From positions 1 through 64,000 of IMG/VR virus record IMGVR_UViG_3300021959_008125: a stretch of DNA of 64,000 nt. The stretch is one strand, 5' to 3'. The notes below the pieces were generated by a model. It was given only the letters and a program-made list of their open reading frames with translations, did no database searches and was not told where the DNA came from. The translations under genes and the position numbers were made by a program. Positions 44,974 to 53,415 of the stretch are shown one piece after another; within the stretch, counting starts at the first letter, position 1; every line of letters starts with the position of its first letter. The DNA is from a virus.

Positions 44974-47144
44974 TGGCAGAGACATTCGGTTCCGGTATAA
45001 GTACAAAGATTACTGATCAATTAAAAGCTAGAACTAAGCTTTTTTCTGATAGAAAAGATCCTAAGCAATTACAGGTTATAAATTCTAACAGTGCTTGGAT
45101 TAAAGTACGTTCAAGTGTCAATATAGCAGGTGATAATTCTAAAGCAAAACAATTTATTCTTTCCAATAGCGGAAATAAAGAAGGAATAGGAGACACCAAT
45201 ACTTCTTTATACAAAGCTGATAATAGGTTAGGATTTAGACCAGCTCCTGGAATAACAGGTTTCAAAGTAACATCAAAAAATACCTACGGTACACTACAGG
45301 AAGCTACTGTAAATTTTAATGTTTGGACACTAAAGGATTTAGAGGACGCCGAAAAGCTATTCTTTAGACCTGGGTATAGTGTTTTAGTAGAATGGGGCCA
45401 CAGTGCATACATTACTAGTGACGGTACTTCTAATATAAAATTTACTAATAGGGAAGCAGTACTTGATGATAATAAGTGGTTTCAAAGCAGTACGTATGGG
45501 GCAATAGAAAAACTAATAGCTAAAAAACGAGATAACTACTACGGTAATTATGAAGGTTTTTTAGGGTTAATAGTAAATTTTTCTTGGTCTTATAGATCAG
45601 ATGGAGGTTATGATTGCTCAATAAAAGTAGTCTCAAAAAATGTTGTATTAGAATCTATTGCTATAGGAAAAGGAACTGATTTAGTAAAGTCTGAAGAAAA
45701 TGCTAATAAAAAAGTTGGTCAATTAGATTCTAAAATCCGAAAAAGTCCATTTCATGTTTATTACTTAGGATTAGAGGGATTTTATAGAATAGAAAATGAA
45801 GGTAAAACTGGAGTTCAGGCACTAGGAGGCGGAATCTTAGTAGATTCAGGAGAAGGAGAAAAAATTGTAACAGATGCTCTTTACTACAATTTAAAGGCAG
45901 CCTTAGGGCAGAAATATAAAGATTCTGTAAAGTTTTACATTAATACTACAGACTTCACTGTCTTTAGATTAAAAATATCTAAAAGTAATGAATCACACCT
46001 TGATTATTCAAAAAATAACGTTATACACTATGTTCCTTTGAGTTCTGTATTAGAGATATATAATAATCATATTTGTATTAAAGATAAAAATAACAAAGAA
46101 GTACTTATTCCTTTTGACTTAGAATCTGAAGAAAAATTTTTTACTTTTGGCGGACATTATAGTGCACTTCCTCATGAAGTTTTAATGCGAACAATTCCGT
46201 CGGTTCCTAAAAATAGTATACTCCCCCCACCGTTTGACTATGAGGGTTTTCGTGTATTTAACTTTCAACCTAATAATACTTTTGATACTAATCCCTTATT
46301 AATAAATAATATTTATGTTTCTACAAGAGTTATTTTAGAAGAAGTAGATAAAGTAATTGAAAGTAATTCAGAGGGAGTAGGAGTTTTAGAAGCTATTGAA
46401 GGTATATTATCAAGAATTGAAAGAGCATACGGTGGAGTAAACGAGTTTGACATAGTAAATGCCGATGATAATTCTTCTATGAAAATAGTAGATAGAAAAA
46501 ACCTAGACCCAACAAAAGCTAAATCTCTTTCAACAAGATTAGATGTAACCGGGCTTGGCTCGACAGTAGTAGATTTATCGGTCAGCAGCGGAATTACCTC
46601 AGACATAGCTTCTCAAATAGCTGTAGCAGCGCAAGCTCCTAGTAATTCTACAGATGACAATGTAGCTAATTTACTTAGATGGAATAAAAACTTGACTGAC
46701 AGACATTTAGAGAAAAAAAATACTACAGACGATAGTCTATCAGATCCAGAACCAGAAGCTAGCGAAGCATTTAAACTGAATCAACTCTGGAAAGCAGTTA
46801 ATGAAAAGAACAAAGATTCAAGTTCAAACTCATGGACGTTTGAGGAATGGGAAAATTTATACCAACAAACTTCTTCACATATTCAAGAACTAGCACAGTT
46901 ACCTTATATAGTAGGAGATGAATTTGAAGAAGCTGTACCTGGAGTAGTTCCTGTAGAACTTTCACTTAAAATGTTAGGTCTAGGAGGATTTAAAGTAGGA
47001 ACTACTTTTAAATTACAGAAAGGTATTTTACCGGCTAAATATGATGAATTTGGATATATTATTACAGGTGTCGAGCATGAAATAGCATCTGATAACAAAT
47101 GGTATACTAATATTAACACACAATTTTTCGTTCTTAAAAAATAA
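44973..47144 (+). CDS. baseplate hub-like protein
   Basis: A 723-residue protein. The N-terminal part has VEWGHSAYITSDGT and TVNFNVWTLKDLEDA, like gp27/gpD-type hub N-domains. The last 80 residues (VPVELSLKMLGLGGFKVG, then YIITGVEHEIASD) match the barrel of hub proteins in other contractile systems. A Ser/Asp/Asn-rich linker (about 560-600) separates them. It would form the central hub through which the tube passes. Assigned from order and partial similarity; no lysozyme motif is visible. Confidence 0.65.
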   Translation: MAETFGSGISTKITDQLKARTKLFSDRKDPKQLQVINSNSAWIKVRSSVNIAGDNSKAKQFILSNSGNKEGIGDTNTSLYKADNRLGFRPAPGITGFKVTSKNTYGTLQEATVNFNVWTLKDLEDAEKLFFRPGYSVLVEWGHSAYITSDGTSNIKFTNREAVLDDNKWFQSSTYGAIEKLIAKKRDNYYGNYEGFLGLIVNFSWSYRSDGGYDCSIKVVSKNVVLESIAIGKGTDLVKSEENANKKVGQLDSKIRKSPFHVYYLGLEGFYRIENEGKTGVQALGGGILVDSGEGEKIVTDALYYNLKAALGQKYKDSVKFYINTTDFTVFRLKISKSNESHLDYSKNNVIHYVPLSSVLEIYNNHICIKDKNNKEVLIPFDLESEEKFFTFGGHYSALPHEVLMRTIPSVPKNSILPPPFDYEGFRVFNFQPNNTFDTNPLLINNIYVSTRVILEEVDKVIESNSEGVGVLEAIEGILSRIERAYGGVNEFDIVNADDNSSMKIVDRKNLDPTKAKSLSTRLDVTGLGSTVVDLSVSSGITSDIASQIAVAAQAPSNSTDDNVANLLRWNKNLTDRHLEKKNTTDDSLSDPEPEASEAFKLNQLWKAVNEKNKDSSSNSWTFEEWENLYQQTSSHIQELAQLPYIVGDEFEEAVPGVVPVELSLKMLGLGGFKVGTTFKLQKGILPAKYDEFGYIITGVEHEIASDNKWYTNINTQFFVLKK

Positions 47145-47668
47145 TGTACTTACCTAAATCTAAATATAGAATATTAAATAAAGTTGACGGAAAGTTAATT
47201 GATCCTGAAACTAAAGAAGAGTATACCGGTACCTTTATTAAGGATTATAAAGAAAGGTACTACAAAGGTTCAATACCAAAACGTACCCCAGAGCCGTTAG
47301 AATTTATCCCTAACAATGCTCCTATAAGCATTTCAGAGTTTGTGTTCAAAAACGACTATGTGGAACCGACTGAAAAAGATTATAAAAGAAAATTCTACTT
47401 AAGGTACTTTATTCAAGATACAAGAGATAGAAAAATAGTAGAAGTAAAAGTAGATTCTTTTACTCAAGCAATAAGAAATCCGGTATTGTATAGAAAACCT
47501 TTAAGGATAGAGTGGGAACTAAGTCAACCACTAGAAGATACTGTTTTCAAAGGATTCAAATACGAAGGATCTCGTACAAAAAATATTAAAACTACCGAAA
47601 GAGCTGAAGAAATCCTACCGGGAATCACTGAACAGCATCTTTCTGACCCTGCACAGTTTGTAAAATAA
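47144..47668 (+). CDS. hypothetical structural protein after the hub
   Basis: A 174-residue protein with short basic N-terminus, a central beta-rich FYLRYFIQDTRDRKIVEVKV segment and a conserved-looking WELSQPLEDTVFKGFKYEG. It overlaps the hub stop by 1 base (ATG at 47144). It lies at the end of the tail module, before the first early-type box. No family recognised; a baseplate accessory is the likeliest role. Confidence 0.5.
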   Translation: MYLPKSKYRILNKVDGKLIDPETKEEYTGTFIKDYKERYYKGSIPKRTPEPLEFIPNNAPISISEFVFKNDYVEPTEKDYKRKFYLRYFIQDTRDRKIVEVKVDSFTQAIRNPVLYRKPLRIEWELSQPLEDTVFKGFKYEGSRTKNIKTTERAEEILPGITEQHLSDPAQFVK

Positions 47669-47670
47669 AC

Positions 47671-47701
47671 TTTTTATCTTATATTACTTAAAAGGTTATA
47701 T
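47671..47701 (+). promoter_or_regulatory. TTTTnnCTTATATTA-type box before the PolA-like gene
   Basis: TTTTTATCTTATATTA followed by AAAAGGTTATATAA. CTTATATTA (47678-47686) ends 17 bases before the GTG start. The same core and a downstream GTTA occur before the SSB, helicase and thioredoxin-operon genes. Confidence 0.55.
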
Positions 47702-47703
47702 AA

Positions 47704-49029
47704 GTGTTTTATATAGTAGAGACAGAAATCCAATTAGAAAAGTTAGAAAGACTAGGACGCCTAGGAGGTTATGTAGATATTATATCTTCTAATAATAACT
47801 TCCATCCAAAGCTTACCTCTACTATTGCTATATATCTCAGACCTACAAATAGTAAGCATGGATTTATTATTCCTATAAATCACGATGAAGGAATTAATAC
47901 AGCTAAAGAACGTGTCTCTAAGATACTTAATGCCTACAAACCACTTTATACCTTAGATAAGAAAAACCTTCTGTATCACTTTAATATACAGGATAGTATA
48001 GATTTATCTTTACTTTATGCTATGACTAATTATAGCAAATTAGAGTATTCTAGAGAAAACTCCTCTTTAAACTTTTTCTATAATAAGTTTTCTAAACATA
48101 CAAACATTAATCAGCTTATTCCTATAACAAAATTGTATGAATCTTGTGAAAAAGTATACGAGTCTGTAAAAGAATTCTTAAATTTAACTATACCTGATAA
48201 GTTTGACTTTTATAATAAGACTGCAACTAATGTATTTTTTCTTTTAGAGCAGTCAGGATTAGGAATACACTATGAGGCTTTCAATAAAATGTTTAATCCT
48301 AGAGATCCTTTATACAATATAAAAGACAATATAACTTATTCGTCATATAATCTATACAATGCTACATCTAGACCTACTAATGCTTTCAATTCTGTTAATT
48401 ATGCTGCTATCCCCAAGACAGAAGAGCATAGAAAATGTTTTAGGCCCCAAAACGACTTTTTTGTTGAGCTGGACTTTGACGGTTATCACCTTCGGTTACT
48501 TTGTGATCAGATTGACTTTGATATTCCTTCTGATTCTGCTCATAAATATTTAGCACAAATTTACTTTAATAAAGAAGAGATTAATGAAGAAGAATACCAA
48601 GAAGCAAAACAAACTAACTTTCACGCAATTTATGGCAAAATACCAGAGAAGTGGGCGAGCCTTGAAATCTTTTGCAGAATTAATTCGTATATCCGAGAGC
48701 TTTGGAGACAATATGAAAATGACGGAAAAGTCTTGGCTCCTATTAGTGGAAAACCATTTACAAGGGGATTACGAGACATGAATCCTCAAAAGCTGATGAA
48801 CTATATCATGCAATCGCTTGAAACCTCAAGAAATATTCTTATATTAAAAGATGTACTTAGGTACTTAAAAGATAAAAAAACTAAGGTAGCTCTTTATACC
48901 TACGATGCGATTTTATTCGACTTTTCAAAAGAGGACGGTAAAGAAACATTACAAAAACTTAAGGAGATAATGGAATCCGGTGGAAAATACCCAGTAAAAT
49001 TTAAACACTCCAGGGATTTACGTTTATAG
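47704..49029 (+). CDS. family A DNA polymerase-like protein, short
   Basis: A 441-residue protein, GTG start. Motif A FVELDFDGYHLRLL (about residues 254-267) carries the first catalytic Asp. Motif B AKQTNFHAIYGK (about 300-311) has Lys and Phe-x-x-x-Tyr-Gly. Motif C LYTYDAILFDF (about 397-407) has the second Asp in the unusual form YDAI rather than HDE. TSRPTNAFNSVNYAAIP near 219 is the conserved 'SRP ... NlQNiP' equivalent. There is no clear 3'-5' exonuclease domain. Whether it is the replicative polymerase or a repair/specialised enzyme cannot be decided. A T4-type phage would normally use a family B enzyme. Confidence 0.75.
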   Translation: MFYIVETEIQLEKLERLGRLGGYVDIISSNNNFHPKLTSTIAIYLRPTNSKHGFIIPINHDEGINTAKERVSKILNAYKPLYTLDKKNLLYHFNIQDSIDLSLLYAMTNYSKLEYSRENSSLNFFYNKFSKHTNINQLIPITKLYESCEKVYESVKEFLNLTIPDKFDFYNKTATNVFFLLEQSGLGIHYEAFNKMFNPRDPLYNIKDNITYSSYNLYNATSRPTNAFNSVNYAAIPKTEEHRKCFRPQNDFFVELDFDGYHLRLLCDQIDFDIPSDSAHKYLAQIYFNKEEINEEEYQEAKQTNFHAIYGKIPEKWASLEIFCRINSYIRELWRQYENDGKVLAPISGKPFTRGLRDMNPQKLMNYIMQSLETSRNILILKDVLRYLKDKKTKVALYTYDAILFDFSKEDGKETLQKLKEIMESGGKYPVKFKHSRDLRL

Positions 49030-49039
49030 AACTAAAAAG

Positions 49040-49048
49040 ATATTTATA
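49040..49048 (+). promoter_or_regulatory. TATTTATA-type box abutting a start codon
   Basis: ATATTTATA directly precedes the ATG at 49049. It fits the late-box consensus, but no room for a leader remains, so it may not drive this gene. Confidence 0.25.
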
Positions 49049-49507
49049 ATGAACGAAATAGTTACTAAACCGAGGTTTGATTACGACATAGAACCTTTTC
49101 AGTTTAACGAAGATATGAGCAATAAGCTTTTTTGCACCTTTGCTACAGAAAATACTCTAGATTCAGTACTAGAGGAAATTCAGGAAAGGTATAAAATTAT
49201 TTACAACAAAATTTTTGTCCTTTACTCTAAAAGTCAAGATGAGTATATTTGTACTTATAATGTAGACTTTGGAAATGTAGGAGCATTTTTAGATAATACT
49301 ATTCTCGTCCACAGAAAAAAAGAATCTAACACACTCTATACAATTAATGCCCTTAATACTCTAATTAAAGAGTTAAACGGAGGGCAATTAGACACATCTT
49401 ATAGAGTTAACTGGCCTGATTACAGAAACTGTATACTACTAACCAAAGGACCAGAACTCAAGAGAGTAAATACAAAACTTTTCCGTATTGTAGAGTTGGA
49501 TCGTTAA
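49049..49507 (+). CDS. conserved hypothetical protein between polymerase and SSB
   Basis: A 152-residue protein without a recognised domain. Conserved-looking phrases are NTLYTINALNTLIKELNGG and YRVNWPDYRNCILLT. It has a mixed alpha/beta pattern, no signal peptide or membrane segment. The position in the replication module suggests a DNA-metabolism partner, but nothing in the sequence says so directly. Confidence 0.45.
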   Translation: MNEIVTKPRFDYDIEPFQFNEDMSNKLFCTFATENTLDSVLEEIQERYKIIYNKIFVLYSKSQDEYICTYNVDFGNVGAFLDNTILVHRKKESNTLYTINALNTLIKELNGGQLDTSYRVNWPDYRNCILLTKGPELKRVNTKLFRIVELDR

Positions 49508-49510
49508 GAT

Positions 49511-49541
49511 CTTTTTCTTATATTAAAATAAAACGTTATAA
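49511..49541 (+). promoter_or_regulatory. TTTTTCTTATATTA-type box before the SSB gene
   Basis: CTTTTTCTTATATTA (49511-49525) then AAAATAAAACGTTATA. The T-run also follows a short GATC/GATC hairpin, so an overlapping weak terminator is possible. The box ends 28 bases before the ATG. Confidence 0.55.
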
Positions 49542-49553
49542 TAAATTAGTTAT

Positions 49554-50336
49554 ATGGATTTAAATGCGATTAAGGCTAAACTAGATGCCTTGAACAACAA
49601 CGGTCAGCAAAGAGAAAAGACTGACTATTCAACAATTTTTTGGAAACCTGAATTAGGTAAGCAAACGATTAGAATCGTTCCTTCTGCCTATGATCCTGCT
49701 TTCCCGTTTAAGGAATTAAAATTCCATTACGGAGTAGGAAAGTACCCGATGGTTGCTTTATCAAACTTTGGTAAGCAAGACCCAATCGAAGAGTTCGTAA
49801 AAGAACTAAGAAAAACTAACGATAAAGATAACTGGTCTTTATCAGGTAAACTCAACCCTAAAACTAGAATCTTTGCTCCTGTAGTAGTTAGAGGAGAAGA
49901 AGATAAAGGAGTTAGATTATGGGGATTCGGTATTACTATCTATAAAGCATTACTTGCTTTGGCAGAAGATGAGGATATCGGAGACTTTACAGACGTTATT
50001 AACGGATGGGATATGGTAGTAGAGCAGGTACAAGGTAACCCTTACCCTGAGACTACTGTTCGTATTAAACCTAAACAGACTCCATTATCAGATAATAATG
50101 ATTTAGTTGATAAATGGTTAAAGGAACAACCTAATCCGGTAGAAGTACATACTCAATATGATTATGACTTTATTAAAAAGCAATTACAGAACTATCTTAA
50201 CCCTGGATCAGGAGACGATTCATCAGATACTCCAGCAGCAGCACCTGCACCTAAGCAATCTGACTTTACGTTAGAAACTGCTACTGAAGGTAATAAAGAT
50301 ACTGTATCAAAATTTGACGATTTATTTAATGAGTAA
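49554..50336 (+). CDS. gp32: single-stranded DNA-binding protein, gp32-like
   Basis: A 260-residue protein. Short helical N-terminus (DLNAIKAKLDALNN), core with FWKPELGKQTIRIVPS and FPFKELKFHYGVGK, the DNA-binding region, and a Pro/Ala/Ser linker ending in an acidic tail FDDLFNE that would recruit replication partners. It coats single-stranded DNA during replication and recombination. No cysteine occurs in the protein, so the zinc site of T4 gp32 is absent. Its stop overlaps the UvsX-like ATG. Confidence 0.9.
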   Translation: MDLNAIKAKLDALNNNGQQREKTDYSTIFWKPELGKQTIRIVPSAYDPAFPFKELKFHYGVGKYPMVALSNFGKQDPIEEFVKELRKTNDKDNWSLSGKLNPKTRIFAPVVVRGEEDKGVRLWGFGITIYKALLALAEDEDIGDFTDVINGWDMVVEQVQGNPYPETTVRIKPKQTPLSDNNDLVDKWLKEQPNPVEVHTQYDYDFIKKQLQNYLNPGSGDDSSDTPAAAPAPKQSDFTLETATEGNKDTVSKFDDLFNE

Positions 50337-51406
50337 TGGCTAAGAAAAAAGAGACACAACAAAAAGCTGCAGCAGCAGTACAGAAGTCTTTTAATCTTAG
50401 CAACTTCAAAAAGAAGAAAGGTTATTCAAATGCATCTGTTAAGTTTAAAGAGCAAGGATGGATTCCCCTATCTAAAGCCTTTCAAGATATTACTTCCCTG
50501 CCTGGTATCCCAACCGGGCACATCACTCTGTTGAGAGGACATAGTGATACAGGCAAGACAACTGCCTTGTTAGAAGCTGCGGTGAATGCTCAAAAAATGG
50601 GCATTCTCCCTGTCTTCATTATAACTGAGATGAAGTGGTCTTGGGAACACGCTAAAGAGATGGGTCTTCAATTCGATGAAGTAAAAGATAAAGACGGTAA
50701 CGTATTAGATTACGAAGGCCATTTCCTTTATGCTGATAGAGGTCAACTGAATACTATTGAAGATGTAGCAGTTTATATTGCAGACCTTATGGATGAGCAA
50801 TCCAAAGGAAATTTACCTTTTGATATGTGTTTTTTCTGGGACAGTATTGGCTCAGTACCCTGTGATCTTTCGGTTAGATCAAATAAAAACAACAACGAAT
50901 GGAATGCTGGAGCAATGTCTACTCAGTTTGGTAATAACTTAAATCAAAAGATTCTTCTATCTAGAAAAGAAAACTCTCCTTATACCAATACTATGGTGGC
51001 TATCAATAAGGTTTGGACTATGAAACCTGAATCACCGATGGGTATGCCTAAGTTACAAAATAAAGGAGGTATGTCTATGTGGTATGATGCTACGTTAGTG
51101 ATTACTTTCGGTAATATTACTAACCCAGGTACATCAAAGATAAAAGCTATCAAGAACGGACTTCAGGTTGAATTTGCTAAACGTACAAACGTACAGATAG
51201 AGAAGAACCATATTGGTGGAGTTCAATCTAGAGGAAGAGTAGTTATGACCTCACATGGTTTTATACCTGATGATAAACGTGCAATCGATAAATATAAAGA
51301 CGAGCATAAAGATCACTGGTTGAAATTAGTCGGTAGTCTAGACTTTGACCTAATAGAAGAAGGAGATTTAGAAGAAGATAATATTACTCCTAATCTATTA
51401 GATTAA
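50336..51406 (+). CDS. uvsX: UvsX/RecA-like recombinase
   Basis: A 356-residue protein. Walker A LLRGHSDTGKTTALLEAA (GHSDTGKT at 68-75), a Walker-B-like strand MCFFWDSIGS, and MTSHGFIPDD near the C-terminus. A basic, Ala/Gln-rich N-terminal extension (KKKETQQKAAAAVQK) is typical of the protomer-interaction region. It catalyses strand exchange with the gp32-like protein and primes recombination-dependent replication. It is the second gene of the replication cluster and shares a one-base overlap with both neighbours. Confidence 0.9.
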   Translation: MAKKKETQQKAAAAVQKSFNLSNFKKKKGYSNASVKFKEQGWIPLSKAFQDITSLPGIPTGHITLLRGHSDTGKTTALLEAAVNAQKMGILPVFIITEMKWSWEHAKEMGLQFDEVKDKDGNVLDYEGHFLYADRGQLNTIEDVAVYIADLMDEQSKGNLPFDMCFFWDSIGSVPCDLSVRSNKNNNEWNAGAMSTQFGNNLNQKILLSRKENSPYTNTMVAINKVWTMKPESPMGMPKLQNKGGMSMWYDATLVITFGNITNPGTSKIKAIKNGLQVEFAKRTNVQIEKNHIGGVQSRGRVVMTSHGFIPDDKRAIDKYKDEHKDHWLKLVGSLDFDLIEEGDLEEDNITPNLLD

Positions 51407-52419
51407 TGGCATACGACGATATTCTAAAAAATCTTAAAGAAACCCCACCCCGAGCTCTTAATGATCATATCTTGATCATAGATGCGATGAATACCTTAAT
51501 CAGGTCATTCTCGCTGCTCAAGGCGATGAATCCATCAGGCACCCATGTTGGCGGTCTGGTGGGTTTCCTTCGCTCGCTAGGGTACGTAACCCGCATCTTT
51601 GACCCGACAAGGGTCATTGTTGTGTGGGACGGTAAAGGTGGTGCCGGAAATAGAAAGAATATCGATCCGAATTATAAAGCACAGAGAGCTACAGCTCGAA
51701 TAACTCACTGGGGTTTATACGATACCAGAGAAGAAGAACAAGAAGCTTTAATCGGACAATTATATAGAACCCAGGATTATCTTGAATGTCTACCTATACA
51801 TCAGATGGGGTTAGAAAAACTTGAAGCTGATGATATCATAGCATATCTAGCTAATAGAGCATCCAATGCCGGTAAAAAAGTAACTATAGTATCATCAGAT
51901 AAAGATTTTTTACAGCTAGTTAATGGTAATATCGAAGTATATGCTCCGGTTAAAAAGAAAACTTTTACAAAAGATAATATATTTGAAGAATTAAAAGTTC
52001 TTCCAGTAAATTATAATATAGTAAAAGCTCTACTTGGAGATAATTCTGATAACTTATTAGGAGTCAAGGGATTAGGGATAAAGACTATAGTATCTGAATT
52101 TCCTAAGCTACTTACCGAGGTATCTGATTTAGATTATGTTTTCAAAACTGCTGAAGAAAAACTTGAAGGCAAAAAAATCTTTGCTAAAATTATTCATAAC
52201 TGGGATAGAGTTGAGACTAATTTCAAGTTAATGGACTTACATGAAACTACTTTAGATGAGAAAGAGATAGAATATGTTGAGTCCATTATGAAAGAAAATA
52301 TACCTGGACTCCAAACAGGAGCATTCTTGCATCTTATGGACCAAGATAAGATAGAAGGTATTACTAAGAATACCGAAGGCTGGTTAGAAACATTCCGAGC
52401 TTTAACTACTGTAAAATGA
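51406..52419 (+). CDS. 5'-3' exonuclease / RNase H (FEN-like)
   Basis: A 337-residue protein. LIIDAMNTLIRS near residue 24 and VVWDGKGGAGNRK near 77 are the first metal-binding acidic motifs. KLEADDIIAYLA and IVSSDKDFLQLV carry the next Asp groups. GDNSDNLLGVKGLGIKT is the helix-hairpin-helix motif of the PIN/FEN family. It removes RNA primers and flaps. Bases about 51478-51642 are more GC-rich than the surroundings (see findings). Confidence 0.9.
   Translation: MAYDDILKNLKETPPRALNDHILIIDAMNTLIRSFSLLKAMNPSGTHVGGLVGFLRSLGYVTRIFDPTRVIVVWDGKGGAGNRKNIDPNYKAQRATARITHWGLYDTREEEQEALIGQLYRTQDYLECLPIHQMGLEKLEADDIIAYLANRASNAGKKVTIVSSDKDFLQLVNGNIEVYAPVKKKTFTKDNIFEELKVLPVNYNIVKALLGDNSDNLLGVKGLGIKTIVSEFPKLLTEVSDLDYVFKTAEEKLEGKKIFAKIIHNWDRVETNFKLMDLHETTLDEKEIEYVESIMKENIPGLQTGAFLHLMDQDKIEGITKNTEGWLETFRALTTVK
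51478..51642 (+). other. GC-rich patch inside an AT-rich gene
   Basis: Codons in this stretch use many G/C third bases (for example CTG, GGC, CGC) in contrast with the A/T-ending codons before and after. No repeats or frameshift accompany it. Confidence 0.7.
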
Positions 52420-52991
52420 ACACAGGTATACTAAAGTTAAGTTTTAACTTAGATTGGAAAAATATAAAACCTATAGCTGAAAAACTTATAGAAAGAAGTA
52501 GACGTGATAGTTTAGAGGTAAATACCGATAATACTATGTTTAACAGAGAACAACCAACACACCTACTTCCAGAACTAAGGTCTTTTTATACTTTTTTAAA
52601 ACCTCATTACTTAAATTTAGCTTATAATATTCTCAAATATCCAAAAGATCTTGAATTAGTAGTCTTACATTCTTGGTTTAACAGGTATAATGATAATGGC
52701 TACATTAAGACTCATGATCATGCAGGAGCAATTATTAGTAGTGCTCTATATTTAGAAGTACCTGAAAATAGTGGAGATCTTTTATTTAGAGATCCGTACT
52801 ACGACTTTAAGAAAAACTACAGTACAAGTTCATCTGAAGATTGGCTTTGGGAAAAAGCTAATGTAAAAGTAAACGACCTTTTTATTTTTGATGCAGCAAT
52901 TTCACATAGAAGTGAACCAAATAAAAGTGGAAAAGAAAGGTGGGTATTAGGTACTAATATTGGAATAAAACCTAAAAAAACATTATTATGA
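52416..52991 (+). CDS. 2OG-Fe(II) oxygenase-like protein
   Basis: A 191-residue protein. YIKTHDHAGAIISSALYLEV (about 97-116, with His100-x-His102), then LFRDP, and FDAAISHRSEPNKSG then RWVLGTNI match the metal-binding His, distal His and 2-oxoglutarate-binding Arg of small phage 2OG oxygenases (PF13759-like). It would hydroxylate a protein, DNA base or small molecule with O2 and 2-oxoglutarate. It overlaps both neighbours by 4 bases. Substrate unknown. Confidence 0.7.
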   Translation: MNTGILKLSFNLDWKNIKPIAEKLIERSRRDSLEVNTDNTMFNREQPTHLLPELRSFYTFLKPHYLNLAYNILKYPKDLELVVLHSWFNRYNDNGYIKTHDHAGAIISSALYLEVPENSGDLLFRDPYYDFKKNYSTSSSEDWLWEKANVKVNDLFIFDAAISHRSEPNKSGKERWVLGTNIGIKPKKTLL

Positions 52992-53386
52992 GAAAAGGAG
53001 TTATAGCAGGAAATTTTGATGTAATTCACCCAGGATATATAAAGATGTTTAAGGAATGTAAAGATAATTGTGATGAATTTATTATCCTTTTACACTCTGA
53101 TCCTTCTATAGAACGCCCTCATAAACTTAAACCTATCCTGTCAGTAGAAGAAAGAGACGAAATGCTTATGTCAATAAAGTATATTGATAATGTATTTACT
53201 TATACTTATGAAAGAGAGCTTTTAGAGCTTTTAAAAATAGTAAATCCTCAAGTTAGGTTTTTAGGTGATGATTATAAAGATAAACCATTTACTGGTTATG
53301 ATTTAAAAATACCTATTCATTATTTGAATAGAGACCACGGGTGGTCAACTACAAAATTTAAAAAATTAATTGCTCAATCGATTTAA
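52988..53386 (+). CDS. cytidylyltransferase-like protein with HxGY variant
   Basis: A 132-residue protein. AGNFDVIHPGYIKMF (7-21) aligns with the HxGH signature of TagD/RfaE-type nucleotidyltransferases, but the second His is Tyr17. FLGDDYKDK and GWSTTKFKKLI match the usual Arg/Thr C-terminal phrases. The HPGY version occurs in some phage members, so it may still be active. Likely product would be an NDP-alcohol or NDP-sugar. It overlaps the oxygenase by 4 bases and ends before an early-type box. Confidence 0.6.
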   Translation: MRKGVIAGNFDVIHPGYIKMFKECKDNCDEFIILLHSDPSIERPHKLKPILSVEERDEMLMSIKYIDNVFTYTYERELLELLKIVNPQVRFLGDDYKDKPFTGYDLKIPIHYLNRDHGWSTTKFKKLIAQSI

Positions 53387-53410
53387 TTTTCTTATATTTA
53401 AACAAAGGTT
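53384..53410 (+). promoter_or_regulatory. TTTTCTTATATTTA-type box before the helicase gene
   Basis: TAATTTTCTTATATTTA, then AAACAAAGGTTA, ending with a GTTA as in the other early boxes. CTTATATTTA ends 15 bases before the ATG. Confidence 0.55.
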
Positions 53411-53415
53411 ACTGA

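Noticed and set aside
47655-47675. AGTTT/AAACT hairpin followed by T residues after the 47144 gene
   Set aside because: Only five A/T-rich pairs with a seven-base loop, and the T residues belong to the promoter-like box. Too weak to call a terminator.
49499-49516. GATC/GATC hairpin plus T run before the SSB gene
   Set aside because: A four-pair stem is too short to be supported as a terminator; the T run is shared with the early-type box.
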